Origin: Polynucleobacter bastaniensis
GTDB lineage: Bacteria > Pseudomonadota > Gammaproteobacteria > Burkholderiales > Burkholderiaceae
Reading direction: 5' to 3'
DNA: 64,000 nt
NCBI RefSeq assembly: GCF_018882205.1
Contig: NZ_JACVOU010000001.1
Coordinates: 248,001-312,000 of the forward strand
This document shows positions 31,549 to 44,083 of the stretch, piece by piece. The position numbers and the translations under genes are program-made. How positions within the stretch are numbered: the stretch's first letter is position 1; each line of letters opens with the position of its first letter. The notes below the pieces were generated by a model. It worked only from the letters and a program-made list of their open reading frames with translations. It had not been told where the DNA came from and did not search any database.

Positions 31549-31785
31549 ATGAGCGAAGCGCACGGCAGCATCATTAAAACCCCTAAACAGCTGATCATTA
31601 CGGTGTTTGCCACCTTTTTTGTGCCATTGATCATCATTTTGTTGCTATTGGTGTATGTGAATAACGGTAAACGTACTGATGCGGCTGCCTCTGCCGAGCA
31701 GTTGATTAAACCTGTTGCGCAACTGAATTACCAGGATGCTAGCGCTCCATCGGAGTCCAAAGAGGCCGCCCCAGCGACTAAATAA
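31549..31785 (+). CDS. Small single-span membrane protein resembling the anchor of cytochrome c5
   Basis: From the ATG at 31549 the protein has 78 residues (the frame is open further upstream but without conserved content). It starts MSEAHGSIIKTPKQLIITVF, followed by one hydrophobic segment (FFVPLIIILLLLVYV, about residues 23-38) and a polar Ala/Ser/Glu-rich tail. The KTPKQL start and the following membrane helix resemble the N-terminus of betaproteobacterial membrane-anchored cytochrome c5, but there is no CxxCH haem site. A strong terminator follows, so it is not cut by the window. The function is unknown. Confidence 0.75.
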   Translation: MSEAHGSIIKTPKQLIITVFATFFVPLIIILLLLVYVNNGKRTDAAASAEQLIKPVAQLNYQDASAPSESKEAAPATK

Positions 31786-31802
31786 GGTTTAGCGCTCTAG
31801 AT

Positions 31803-31829
31803 AAAGCTGGCTAAATGCCAGCTTTTTAT
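31803..31829. terminator. Bidirectional intrinsic terminator between the small membrane protein gene and rsmI
   Basis: AAAGCTGGC (31803-31811), loop TAAAT, GCCAGCTTT (31817-31825) form a 9-bp stem that runs into a T-run (TTTTTATT) on the plus strand and has A-runs on the other side, so it can serve both converging genes. Confidence 0.9.
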
Positions 31830-32731
31830 TACTCTTCGTTTTGACCTTTTGCATCTAGCGCAACTTGGTACGCCTCTTTTTTGCTCAGCCCAAGCGCTTG
31901 AGCTAGCACGGCTGCAATTTCTTTGCTGCCTAAGTAAGGACTTAGGGCATTAGCCCATAGCAGGAGCGCCGAATGTTCAGGGGCCTCGTCCGCGTTGGCT
32001 TGGCGGCCGGCCACTAAGATAATAAATTCACCCCTGAGGCTCTCTGCTTTATCAAGCCACTCCGGAATATCCGCAGCAGTGAGTGTAACCAGCTGCTCAA
32101 ATTTTTTGGTCAGCTCTCTTCCTACCATTAACTGTCGCTCTGCCCCTAGTTCTTTGCTAAGCGTTACCAGGGTCTCGCGTATTTGATGTGGTGATTCAAA
32201 AAAGATGCTCACTTTTGAATTGCTACGAATATCTTGTATGAGGGCGCCCCGCTCTTTTGCTTTATTTGGCCAGAAGCCAAGAAACTGAAACCGCCCTTCT
32301 GATGGCAGCATGACAGAGCCACTAGCAGAAATAGCAGCAGAAACCGCACTTGCACCAGGAATGGGAATAATGCGAAAGCCAGCTTTTTCTACTGCGTTCA
32401 CTAGTTTTGCGCCGGGATCTGATACTCCAGGTGTGCCGGCATCTGAAATGTAAGCCCAGCGTTCATTTTGAGCGAGGCGCTCAATAATGGTTTGCGCACC
32501 AGTAATTTCATTGTGCTCATGCAAAGCGACACATTTCTTATGGATGCCAAAATGTTGCAGCAGGGGTGCGCTATGCCTCGTATCTTCACAGGCAATACCG
32601 TCTACTGAATTAAGCACATACAGTGCACGTAAGGTAATGTCACCCAAATTGCCAATTGGTGTGGCAACCATGTATAGAGCACCAGCTGGCAGATCCTGTT
32701 GTTTTAAAAAGTCAAAGGAGCTTAATTCCAT
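31829..32731 (-). CDS. rsmI: 16S rRNA (cytidine1402-2'-O)-methyltransferase RsmI
   Basis: RsmI methylates the ribose of C1402 in the ribosomal decoding centre. The 300-residue protein has the TP_methylase fold: LYMVATPIGNLGDITLRAL at residues 19-37, CEDTRHSAPLLQHFGI, YISDAGTPGVSDPGAKLV and the PGASAVSAAISASG cofactor loop. It is divergent from the diaA-like gene. In E. coli rsmI, lpoA, yraN, diaA and dolP are neighbours; lpoA and yraN are missing here. Confidence 0.97.
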   Translation of the reverse strand: MELSSFDFLKQQDLPAGALYMVATPIGNLGDITLRALYVLNSVDGIACEDTRHSAPLLQHFGIHKKCVALHEHNEITGAQTIIERLAQNERWAYISDAGTPGVSDPGAKLVNAVEKAGFRIIPIPGASAVSAAISASGSVMLPSEGRFQFLGFWPNKAKERGALIQDIRSNSKVSIFFESPHQIRETLVTLSKELGAERQLMVGRELTKKFEQLVTLTAADIPEWLDKAESLRGEFIILVAGRQANADEAPEHSALLLWANALSPYLGSKEIAAVLAQALGLSKKEAYQVALDAKGQNEE

Positions 32732-32819
32732 GTAGGCAATCTTTTGAAAAATAGTATTAATTAGTAAGAGAATACGTTGCTTTTGAAATCATGGGTGGCG
32801 TAGGCAGCTTGCCTGAACT

Positions 32820-33440
32820 ATGGCGCATAATAATGTGATGGATAAAGATACTCTCGAACGTTTGCGCGCTCGCGCATCCCAACATTTTTTAGACAGCATT
32901 GCTGTAAAGCAAGCCGCTGAAAAAATACTTCCTGAGCAAGTTGCTCTCGGCATAGTCGCCATGACAAACTGTCTGTGCGCTGGCGGAAAGGTAATGGCTT
33001 GCGGTAATGGTGGATCAGCTGCTGATGCGCAGCATTTCGCCGCTGAGCTAATTGGTCGCTTTGAGAGAGAGCGACAAGAGTTGGCTGCGATTGCGCTGAC
33101 TACAGACACATCCATTTTAACTGCTGTGGGAAATGACTATAGCTATGACGAAATCTTTGCTAAGCAAGTGCGCGGTCTCGGAAAAAAAGATGACATCTTA
33201 ATTGCTATCTCCACTTCAGGAAATTCAAAAAATGTAGTGAGAGCAATTGAGGCTGCAAAAAAGATGGGGATACAGATTATTGCCTTGACTGGTAACGGTG
33301 GCGGAAAGATTGCCAGCTTATTAGACGCTAATGACATTCATCTGTGCGCGCCCTCCACTCGCACTGCTCGTATTCAAGAAACGCATTTAGTTTTACTTCA
33401 TGCCTTATGCGATGGCGTAGATCATTTATTGCTCGATTAA
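32820..33440 (+). CDS. diaA: SIS-domain protein of the DiaA/GmhA family
   Basis: The 206-residue protein is a single SIS (sugar isomerase) domain with MACGNGGSAADAQHFAAELIGRF near residues 59-81, ISTSGNSKNVVRAIE and a C-terminal IQETHLVLLHALCDGVDHLL. DiaA binds DnaA and promotes its assembly at oriC, whereas GmhA is phosphoheptose isomerase in LPS synthesis; both have this fold. The neighbours rsmI and a DolP-like gene favour DiaA. An alternative start at 32838 (MDKDTLERL) gives 200 residues. DiaA versus GmhA cannot be settled by sequence alone here. Confidence 0.85.
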   Translation: MAHNNVMDKDTLERLRARASQHFLDSIAVKQAAEKILPEQVALGIVAMTNCLCAGGKVMACGNGGSAADAQHFAAELIGRFERERQELAAIALTTDTSILTAVGNDYSYDEIFAKQVRGLGKKDDILIAISTSGNSKNVVRAIEAAKKMGIQIIALTGNGGGKIASLLDANDIHLCAPSTRTARIQETHLVLLHALCDGVDHLLLD

Positions 33441-33467
33441 TAAATTCATTCATTAAAAGGTATGCAT

Positions 33468-34115
33468 ATGCGAAATACTCTCATCATCAAATTACTTGCC
33501 GCATTGTTGATCTCCTCCTTCCTATCTGGCTGTGGCGTATTAGTGGTTGGCGGTGTTGTGGCAGGCGCAAGCGTATTAGCTGATCGCCGCTCTCCAGCTG
33601 TGCAGGCAATTGATAAAGGCATTGAGTTAGAGGCCGGCAATGCTTTAGCCAAGCGCTTTGGTGATAATGCACACATTAACGTGACATCATTCAATCAAAA
33701 GGTATTGTTAACTGGTGAGGTGAAGGATGCCGATATTAAGGGCCAGGCCGGCACCTTTGTAAAGGGAATGAAAAACGCCCGCTCTGTCTTTAATGAATTG
33801 GTCATTGGACCAAACAGCAGCTTTACTGCTCGTGCGAATGATTCCTACCTCGAATCTAAAATTAAAACCCAAATGATTTTCACAGACAAGTTGCCATCGA
33901 ATTCAATGGCCATTGTTGCTGAAGGGAGCAGTGTTTATTTGATGGGCATTCTGACTCAAAACGAGGCAGCGATTGCCAAGAAAGTTACTAGCAATGTTGA
34001 CGGTGTAAAAGATGTGTACGTCTACTTCGACATTATTTCTGATGCAGAAAAAACGCGCCTAGAAAAACAAGGTAAGGCAGATGAATCGCAGCCAAACTCA
34101 ATGCCAAAGCAGTAA
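33468..34115 (+). CDS. dolP: BON-domain outer-membrane lipoprotein (DolP/YraP-like)
   Basis: From the second ATG (33468), with AAAAGG at seven-base spacing, the protein has 215 residues. A lipoprotein signal peptide ends in the lipobox LSGC (Cys22). Two BON domains follow, roughly residues 55-120 and 125-190, with the typical VLLTGEVKDADIKGQAG and VYLMGILTQNEAAIAKKV segments. DolP supports outer-membrane integrity in E. coli. It starts 27 bases after the diaA-like gene, which matches the E. coli order. Confidence 0.9.
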   Translation: MRNTLIIKLLAALLISSFLSGCGVLVVGGVVAGASVLADRRSPAVQAIDKGIELEAGNALAKRFGDNAHINVTSFNQKVLLTGEVKDADIKGQAGTFVKGMKNARSVFNELVIGPNSSFTARANDSYLESKIKTQMIFTDKLPSNSMAIVAEGSSVYLMGILTQNEAAIAKKVTSNVDGVKDVYVYFDIISDAEKTRLEKQGKADESQPNSMPKQ

Positions 34116-34138
34116 AGTTGTTTGATGGAAAGTGAGTA

Positions 34139-34492
34139 ATGAATTTATCCAAACAACATCTGAAATCTTTTTTACTCGCCACCCTCTTCATGCTATGTTC
34201 GCTGAGTACGAAGGCATCCAGTGAAGATACAAAGGCGGCTTTACTTGCAAAGCAAAATGCTTGCCTGGGATGCCATGCGCTTGATAAAAAAATTGTGGGG
34301 CCCAGCTTTCAAGCCGTTGCAAAAAAATATGCAAATGACCCTAGCGCAACTACATTTTTAAAAAACAAAATTATTAAAGGTGGCTCAGGATCTTGGGGCG
34401 TTGTACCAATGCCAGCAAATGCAAAGTTGAGTGATGCCGATGTATCTTTATTGACTGGCTGGATTTTGCGCGGAGCGCCAAGTACAAATTAA
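34139..34492 (+). CDS. Small periplasmic class I cytochrome c
   Basis: The 117-residue protein has a signal peptide (about residues 1-26, ending STKA) and one haem c site, CLGCH at residues 42-46. Met91 in VVPMPANAKLS is the likely second axial ligand. The mature size (about 90 residues) fits a cytochrome c551/c553-type electron carrier. It follows the dolP-like gene after 23 bases. The partner enzyme is not evident from the surroundings. Its stop overlaps the convergent GNAT gene by four bases. Confidence 0.9.
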   Translation: MNLSKQHLKSFLLATLFMLCSLSTKASSEDTKAALLAKQNACLGCHALDKKIVGPSFQAVAKKYANDPSATTFLKNKIIKGGSGSWGVVPMPANAKLSDADVSLLTGWILRGAPSTN

Positions 34493-35148
34493 GTTTGGCG
34501 AACGACTGGCTTTCCAAGAAACCAGGACCACACATCATTTGAGCGCTTAAAGTTTTGTTTAAGTGCATAGTCAAAGTCAGCCCACTGCTCGTTGGCGGCC
34601 TCTTCAACAATCGTGCCTGAATTTGCAGGCGGTAATTTTAAGTAAGCATCGGCATCACCATAGGCATACTCAACAAGCATGCCCGCCTTTTGCGCCAGAT
34701 GCATCATTGCCCGGTTATTTGCCAGGCAATGTACGAATAAGATTTTGATACGAGTATTGCGTGAGTGCACTGAAGCGCGGGCCAATAAGGCGGTACCAAT
34801 GCCCTGCCCCCGGCCATTGGGCAGTACCGATACGCCAAACTCTGCGGCTAATGGCTGGCCTTTTGTTTCGGGTAGATATGCCAAATGAGCCATACCAATC
34901 AGGTTTAGCTGGGAGTCAAAGCTGCCAAAAATTGCATCTCTATTGAAATTAAGGTTCTCTACATAGCGATGAATCACTTCATCAGGAGTTTGAGTCCCAA
35001 AGCGAAGACGACGATCCTCTTCATTCAGCTGCAAAAGATGCTTAAGAATGCGCTCCCTATGGTCAGCATGCAATTCACGAACAGGCACGACAGAGCCAGC
35101 CGCATAGGGCTTGCTGGGTAAGTGACTATTCCCTAATTTATTGTGCAT
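34489..35148 (-). CDS. GNAT family N-acetyltransferase
   Basis: The 219-residue protein has a GNAT core with AAEFGVSVLPNGRGQGIGTALLARA near residues 104-128, including the acetyl-CoA pyrophosphate-binding Q/RxxGxG/A motif (GRGQGIG). The substrate is unknown: the family covers small molecules, antibiotics and protein N-termini or lysines. It is a single gene convergent with the cytochrome gene; a rRNA promoter lies about 250 bases beyond its start. Confidence 0.85.
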   Translation of the reverse strand: MHNKLGNSHLPSKPYAAGSVVPVRELHADHRERILKHLLQLNEEDRRLRFGTQTPDEVIHRYVENLNFNRDAIFGSFDSQLNLIGMAHLAYLPETKGQPLAAEFGVSVLPNGRGQGIGTALLARASVHSRNTRIKILFVHCLANNRAMMHLAQKAGMLVEYAYGDADAYLKLPPANSGTIVEEAANEQWADFDYALKQNFKRSNDVWSWFLGKPVVRQT

Positions 35149-35642
35149 AGCAACATACTAGCAGAAACCAGCGCTTATTACAGGGTTTTCCCTTATAAAA
35201 AGAAAACAGGCGTATAGGGGATAAAAATGGAGTTAAAAAATGAACATTTGCCTCAAATTTCCTACCCTATCCATGAAAACCCGTATTTCTTGAAAAAAAA
35301 TTGAAAAAATTTTCCACCCTCCGCCCCTTGTTTTACATGGGTTTATTAAAAAAGTAGGAAAAAACATCGCTTTTTTATAGAAAAAGACTACGAAAGGTGT
35401 TGACGGACCCTCAAAAGGGGTATAAAGTCTCATCTCTCTGCTGCAACGTTTTATGAATTTTCAAAACGCACAGCCCTCTTTAAAAATTAGTCAACCGATA
35501 ATTGTGGGTACTAAGTGAAAGCATCAAGTCCTTCGGGACAGATGTAAATAAATAGTACTCATAGACAGTAAAAAGATTTGGTTTTATTACCAAGTCAATT
35601 TCTTTTGAATGAGTGCGACGATCCGCAAGGATCACAGGAATT
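35149..35642 (+). other. rRNA operon upstream region and leader
   Basis: No gene is seen in these 494 bases. AT-rich tracts at about 35285-35320 and 35340-35390 resemble UP elements. The promoter is at 35400-35428, and a boxA-like antitermination site is at 35474-35485 (CCCTCTTTAAAA, 9 of 12 to TGCTCTTTAACA). A hairpin around AAGTCCTTCGGGACAG (about 35527-35542) is probably part of the leader fold. Confidence 0.7.
35400..35428 (+). promoter_or_regulatory. Predicted promoter of the rRNA operon
   Basis: TTGACG (35400-35405) is followed by TATAAA at 35421 (15-base spacing) or the overlapping TAAAGT at 35423 (17-base spacing). AT-rich sequence precedes the -35, consistent with an UP element. About 215 bases separate it from mature 16S. 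Confidence 0.65.
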
Positions 35643-37178
<1,536 letters not shown>

Positions 37179-37232
37179 GAGAAAGATGCTGAATCCTAGT
37201 GCCCACACTTATCGGTTGACAATAAAAGCCAC

Positions 37233-37309
37233 GGGTCTGTAGCTCAGCTGGTTAGAGCACTGTGTTGATAACGCAGGGGTCGTAGGTTCAAGTCCTACCA
37301 GACCCACCA
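37233..37309 (+). tRNA. tRNA-Ile (anticodon GAT)
   Basis: A 77-base tRNA with acceptor GGGTCTG/CAGACCC, anticodon loop TTGATAA and encoded CCA, in the 16S-23S spacer as usual. Confidence 0.98.
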
Positions 37310-37339
37310 CCAGCCAGAAACAAGACTTAGTGGGACGTT

Positions 37340-37415
37340 GGGGGATTAGCTCAGCTGGGAGAGCACCTGCTTTGCAAGCAGGGGGTCGTCGGTTCGATCC
37401 CGTCATCCTCCACCA
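37340..37415 (+). tRNA. tRNA-Ala (anticodon TGC)
   Basis: A 76-base tRNA with acceptor GGGGGAT/ATCCTCC, anticodon loop TTTGCAA and encoded CCA. The T-stem (GTCGG/CCGTC) has a U-U mismatch at its second pair, as I recall for Burkholderiales tRNA-Ala. It lies 30 bases after tRNA-Ile. Confidence 0.97.
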
Positions 37416-37472
37416 TCATCTAAATGTCAAAACTAAGCGAAGACTTAATCGTTTAGTTTTGCCATTTATGGC

Positions 37473-37599
37473 TGTTCTTTAAAAATTTGAGTAAGCAAAG
37501 TGTCAAATGTTTCTTTGAGAGGACATTTGACAATGTAATAAGGGTAAAGATTGAATCATCAATCAGTAATACAAACGAGTTTTACCAAGTTCTTTAACA
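37473..37599 (+). promoter_or_regulatory. boxA-like antitermination sites in the 16S-23S spacer
   Basis: TGTTCTTTAAAA (37473-37484) and AGTTCTTTAACA (37588-37599) both match boxA (TGCTCTTTAACA) at 10 of 12 positions. They lie between tRNA-Ala and 23S and would recruit NusB/S10 to keep polymerase processive into 23S. Confidence 0.65.
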
Positions 37600-37681
37600 A
37601 GTACTTACAGTTTGGATTACGGCAAACATGTCAGAAGTAGAAATAAACCTGTAACAGGTACTAGCAATGGTGCTCGTTATA

Positions 37682-40556
<2,875 letters not shown>

Positions 40557-40660
40557 ATAACCAGCACTATTGTGTTGGATGTTTGCCAGATTTAATCTGC
40601 ATCCTTATTACATGCTTACTCAAATAGAGCTGTTGATTTATCAACAGTTCGCCCTTCTAC

Positions 40661-40775
40661 GCCCGGTGACCATAGCAAGTTGGAACCACTCCTTCCCATC
40701 CCGAACAGGACAGTGAAACGACTTTACGCCGATGATAGTGCGGATTACCCGTGTGAAAGTAGGTAACTGCCGGGC
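40661..40775 (+). rRNA. rrf: 5S ribosomal RNA
   Basis: The ends GCCCGGTG and TGCCGGGC pair, and the body has CCATCCCGAACAGGACAGTGAAACG and the loop E region (CGCCGATGATAGTG). It lies about 105 bases after 23S. Length is about 115 bases. Confidence 0.96.
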
Positions 40776-40784
40776 ACCAATGCG

Positions 40785-40816
40785 ACGCCCAGACCCTTTC
40801 AGGTCTGGGCGTTTTT
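40785..40816 (+). terminator. Intrinsic terminator of the rRNA operon
   Basis: ACGCCCAGACC (40785-40795), loop CTTTCA, GGTCTGGGCGT (40802-40812) form an 11-bp GC-rich stem followed by TTTTT. Confidence 0.95.
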
Positions 40817-40847
40817 ACTTGTGCAAAGCGTTTTGAGGTTTGAGAGA

Positions 40848-40876
40848 TTGACAATAACTCCATTTGGAGTCAAAAT
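40848..40876 (+). promoter_or_regulatory. Predicted promoter of the tRNA-Tyr/Gly/Thr-tuf-tRNA-Trp-secE-nusG unit
   Basis: TTGACA (40848-40853, perfect -35) and CAAAAT (40871-40876, 4/6 -10) are spaced by 17 bases, just before tRNA-Tyr. The spacer contains a perfect inverted repeat ACTCCA-TT-TGGAGT (40857-40870). Confidence 0.65.
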
Positions 40877-40887
40877 ATTGGGTTCGC

Positions 40888-40972
40888 GGAGGGGTGTCCG
40901 AGCGGCTAAAGGAGGCAGACTGTAAATCTGTTGGCTATGCCTACGTAGGTTCGAATCCTACCCCCTCCACCA
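40888..40972 (+). tRNA. tRNA-Tyr (anticodon GTA)
   Basis: An 85-base class II tRNA with long variable arm, acceptor GGAGGGG/CCCCTCC, anticodon stem-loop around CTGTAAA and encoded CCA. Confidence 0.97.
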
Positions 40973-40979
40973 GAGATGT

Positions 40980-41053
40980 GCGGGATTAGTTTAATGGTAA
41001 AACAGCAGATTTCCAATCTTCGGTCAAGAGTTCGATTCTCTTATCCCGCTCCA
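40980..41053 (+). tRNA. tRNA-Gly (anticodon TCC)
   Basis: A 74-base tRNA with acceptor GCGGGAT/ATCCCGC, anticodon loop TTTCCAA and encoded CCA, seven bases after tRNA-Tyr. Confidence 0.97.
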
Positions 41054-41073
41054 GTTTTTTAGTATTTGTATTT

Positions 41074-41148
<75 letters not shown>

Positions 41149-41201
41149 TGGTTTATGTAGTAAGTAAATTAAATTTCGTGTGTTGGTTTAAGAGTTAACT
41201 A

Positions 41202-42407
41202 AAGGCAGACAAAAAAATGGCAAAAGAAAAGTTTGAGCGGACTAAACCGCACGTAAACGTTGGCACTATTGGTCACGTTGACCACGGTAAAACTACCTTG
41301 ACAGCTGCAATTGCAACCGTGCTCTCCAAGCAGTTCGGTGGCGAAGCAAAAGCATACGATCAGATCGATGCTGCTCCAGAAGAAAAAGCACGCGGTATTA
41401 CGATCAATACTGCGCACGTGGAGTACGAGACAGCAAACCGTCACTACGCACACGTTGATTGCCCAGGACATGCTGACTACGTAAAGAACATGATTACGGG
41501 CGCAGCTCAAATGGACGGCGCTATTTTGGTTTGCTCTGCAGCTGACGGTCCAATGCCACAAACGCGTGAGCACATCCTCTTGGCCCGCCAAGTAGGTGTT
41601 CCTTACATCGTGGTGTTCTTGAACAAATGCGACATGGTTGATGATGCTGAATTGTTAGAGCTAGTTGAAATGGAAGTGCGTGAACTTCTGTCTAAGTATG
41701 ACTTCCCAGGCGACGACACACCCATCATTCAAGGTTCTGCTAAGTTAGCGCTTGAAGGCGACGAAGGCCCCATGGGTAAAGAAGCCATCATGAAATTGGC
41801 TGATGCATTAGATACCTACATCCCAACTCCAGAGCGCGCTATTGATGGTGCGTTCTTGATGCCAGTAGAGGACGTGTTCTCTATCTCCGGTCGCGGTACT
41901 GTTGTTACAGGCCGTATCGAGCGCGGTATCGTTAAAGTTGGTGAAGAGATTGAAATTATCGGTATCAAGCCAACCCTCAAGACTACTTGTACTGGTGTTG
42001 AAATGTTCCGTAAATTGCTCGACCAAGGTCAAGCAGGCGATAACGTTGGTATCTTGTTACGCGGCACAAAACGTGAAGAAGTTGAGCGCGGCCAAGTATT
42101 GGCTAAGCCAGGTTCAATCACCCCACATACTCACTTTACAGCCGAGGTGTATATCTTGGGTAAAGATGAAGGTGGCCGCCATACACCATTCTTTAACAAC
42201 TATCGTCCCCAGTTTTACTTCCGTACTACGGACGTAACGGGTTCAATCGAGTTGCCAAAAGACAAAGAAATGGTGATGCCTGGTGATAATGTCACGATTA
42301 CCGTCAAACTCATCGCACCAATTGCGATGGAAGAAGGTTTACGTTTTGCGATCCGTGAAGGTGGCCGTACTGTTGGCGCCGGTGTGGTTGCGAAGATTTT
42401 GGCTTAA
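41202..42407 (+). repeat. Direct repeat containing tuf, copy 1
   Basis: From AAGGCAGAC 15 bases before the ATG to the stop codon this sequence is the same as 58041-59246, as far as I could compare by eye. The sequences differ immediately outside. This is the tuf gene-duplication unit of about 1.2 kb. Confidence 0.9.
41217..42407 (+). CDS. tuf: Elongation factor Tu, copy 1
   Basis: EF-Tu delivers aminoacyl-tRNA to the ribosome. The 396 residues show G1 [10 protein letters not shown] near residue 18, switch [15 protein letters not shown]3 [13 protein letters not shown]4 NKCDMVDD and the C-terminal barrel domains. The protein is identical to copy 2 at 58056. This copy is downstream of three tRNA genes and upstream of tRNA-Trp and secE, i.e. 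in the tufB-type position; the transcript is probably shared with the tRNAs. Confidence 0.98.
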   Translation: MAKEKFERTKPHVNVGTIGHVDHGKTTLTAAIATVLSKQFGGEAKAYDQIDAAPEEKARGITINTAHVEYETANRHYAHVDCPGHADYVKNMITGAAQMDGAILVCSAADGPMPQTREHILLARQVGVPYIVVFLNKCDMVDDAELLELVEMEVRELLSKYDFPGDDTPIIQGSAKLALEGDEGPMGKEAIMKLADALDTYIPTPERAIDGAFLMPVEDVFSISGRGTVVTGRIERGIVKVGEEIEIIGIKPTLKTTCTGVEMFRKLLDQGQAGDNVGILLRGTKREEVERGQVLAKPGSITPHTHFTAEVYILGKDEGGRHTPFFNNYRPQFYFRTTDVTGSIELPKDKEMVMPGDNVTITVKLIAPIAMEEGLRFAIREGGRTVGAGVVAKILA

Positions 42408-42435
42408 GTAGTAAAACTGCAATAAGTTTTTATAA

Positions 42436-42511
42436 AGGGGTGTAGCTCAATTGGCAGAGCGTTGGTCTCCAAAACCAAAGGTTGGGGGTTCGATGCCCTC
42501 CGCCCCTGCCA
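42436..42511 (+). tRNA. tRNA-Trp (anticodon CCA)
   Basis: A 76-base tRNA with acceptor AGGGGTG/CGCCCCT, anticodon loop CTCCAAA and encoded CCA, 28 bases after tuf and 20 before secE. Confidence 0.97.
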
Positions 42512-42531
42512 CGATTTAAACTGAAAGTTAT

Positions 42532-42909
42532 ATGTCTCAACAAACAGCAAGTCACTCTGAAGAAAAGAGCAGCTGGGTCTCCGGACTCGCTGCTTTAATC
42601 GTCGTTGCAGCGTTAGTTCTTTACTACACGTTGGCGGATCAATCTTTATTGATTCGCTTAGCTGTTTTGTTTGGCGGCATAGCAGCTGCAGTTTTGATTG
42701 TGGCGATGTCAGCGGATGGGCGTCGTTTTATCGCCTACGCTAAAGATTCTTGGTATGAAGTAAAAAAGGTTGTTTGGCCGACTCGCAAAGAGACGACTCA
42801 AATGACTCTAGTCGTATTTGGCTTTGTCGTGATCATGTCCTTGTTTTTGTGGCTTGCAGACAAATTAATTGAATGGCTAGTTTTTTCAGTCTTTTTGGGC
42901 TGGAAGTGA
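42532..42909 (+). CDS. secE: Preprotein translocase subunit SecE
   Basis: SecE clamps SecY in the Sec translocon. The 125-residue protein has three hydrophobic segments (about residues 19-39, 42-60, 92-120) and the conserved cytoplasmic motif SWYEVKKVVWPTRKETTQMT before the last one, as in E. coli SecE. It lies between tRNA-Trp and nusG; the ATG of nusG is seven bases after its stop. Confidence 0.96.
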   Translation: MSQQTASHSEEKSSWVSGLAALIVVAALVLYYTLADQSLLIRLAVLFGGIAAAVLIVAMSADGRRFIAYAKDSWYEVKKVVWPTRKETTQMTLVVFGFVVIMSLFLWLADKLIEWLVFSVFLGWK

Positions 42910-42916
42910 GTAAAAA

Positions 42917-43489
42917 ATGATTGATGCTGAGTTAGTTTCAAACCCACAAGCTACTGGCAATATGCGCTGGTACGTTATTCATGCTTATTCAGGTATGGAA
43001 AAAAGCGTTAAAAGAGGCTTAGAGGAGCGTATTGCTCGCTCTGGCATGCCAGAAAAATTTGGTCGTATCTTGGTTCCATCCGAAGAGGTTGTAGAAATCA
43101 AGTCAGGCGCAAAATCAGTATCTGAGCGTCGTTTTTTCCCAGGATATGTCCTGATTGAGATGGAGATGACTGACGAGAGCTGGCATTTGGTGAAAAATAC
43201 CCCAAAAGTGACCGGTTTCGTTGGTGGTGTTCGTAACCGCCCAAGCCCTATTTCTACAGCAGAAGTAGCCAAAATTATGGATCAGATGCAAGCTGGGGTA
43301 GATAAGCCTAAGCCCAAGACTCTATTTGAGGTGGGTGAGATCGTGCGCGTTAAAGAAGGTCCATTTATTGATTTCAACGGCAATATCGAAGAAGTCAATT
43401 ATGAGAAGTCAAGATTGCGCGTTTCTGTTACAATTTTCGGCCGAGGTACCCCAGTTGAGTTGGAGTTCGGTCAGGTAGAAAAGATGTAA
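42917..43489 (+). CDS. nusG: Transcription termination/antitermination protein NusG
   Basis: NusG binds RNA polymerase, suppresses pausing and couples it to Rho or the ribosome. The 190 residues show the NGN domain ([45 protein letters not shown]) and the C-terminal KOW motif ([31 protein letters not shown]). There is a 160-base gap before rplK, where a separate promoter may lie. Confidence 0.97.
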   Translation: MIDAELVSNPQATGNMRWYVIHAYSGMEKSVKRGLEERIARSGMPEKFGRILVPSEEVVEIKSGAKSVSERRFFPGYVLIEMEMTDESWHLVKNTPKVTGFVGGVRNRPSPISTAEVAKIMDQMQAGVDKPKPKTLFEVGEIVRVKEGPFIDFNGNIEEVNYEKSRLRVSVTIFGRGTPVELEFGQVEKM

Positions 43490-43649
43490 AAAATACCCAA
43501 TTTAAAAGGGGTGTTTTGTAACAAAAAAGTAGTGGTTTTAAGTGGTTAGTAATAACCGAGGAGCGGATCTAGAAAGCCAAAAACTAGTGAAGCGTTTACT
43601 CAACAGCGGTCTTTCCTAATGAGGTTAGGCGCGCTTTAAGGAGCAATCA

Positions 43650-44081
43650 ATGGCAAAGAAGATCATTGGCTTTATCAAGTTGCAGATCCCTGCAGGTAAA
43701 GCAAATCCATCACCGCCCGTAGGTCCAGCATTGGGTCAACGTGGTCTCAATATTATGGAATTCTGTAAGGCGTTTAATGCTCAAACACAGAGCATGGAAC
43801 CTGGCCTTCCAATTCCAGTCGTGATTACAGCCTTTGCTGATAAGAGCTTCACTTTCATCATGAAGACGCCTCCAGCGACCATCATGATTAAGAAGGCTGC
43901 GAAGATCGAAAAAGGTTCACCACGTCCCCATACCGATAAGGTAGGAAAAATTACACGTGCTCAAGCAGAAGAAATTGCTAAAGCAAAAATGCCAGATTTG
44001 ACAGCTGCTGATATGGATGCTGCTGTAAGAACAATCGCTGGTAGCGCCCGTTCAATGGGTATCACAGTGGAAGGTCTCTAA
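43650..44081 (+). CDS. rplK: 50S ribosomal protein L11
   Basis: L11 binds the GTPase centre of 23S rRNA. The 143 residues start [30 protein letters not shown], with the conserved Pro-rich linker and the RNA-binding C-terminus [19 protein letters not shown] precedes the ATG. rplA begins two bases after its stop. Confidence 0.98.
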   Translation: MAKKIIGFIKLQIPAGKANPSPPVGPALGQRGLNIMEFCKAFNAQTQSMEPGLPIPVVITAFADKSFTFIMKTPPATIMIKKAAKIEKGSPRPHTDKVGKITRAQAEEIAKAKMPDLTAADMDAAVRTIAGSARSMGITVEGL

Positions 44082-44083
44082 TC

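Noticed and set aside
32732..32819. Possible yraN remnant between rsmI and diaA
   Set aside because: The 88-base gap has no trace of YraN-like coding sequence.
41199..41591. 130-residue antisense frame on tuf, repeated at 58032-58430
   Set aside because: It occurs twice only because tuf is duplicated; it is a shadow of the strongly biased tuf codons.
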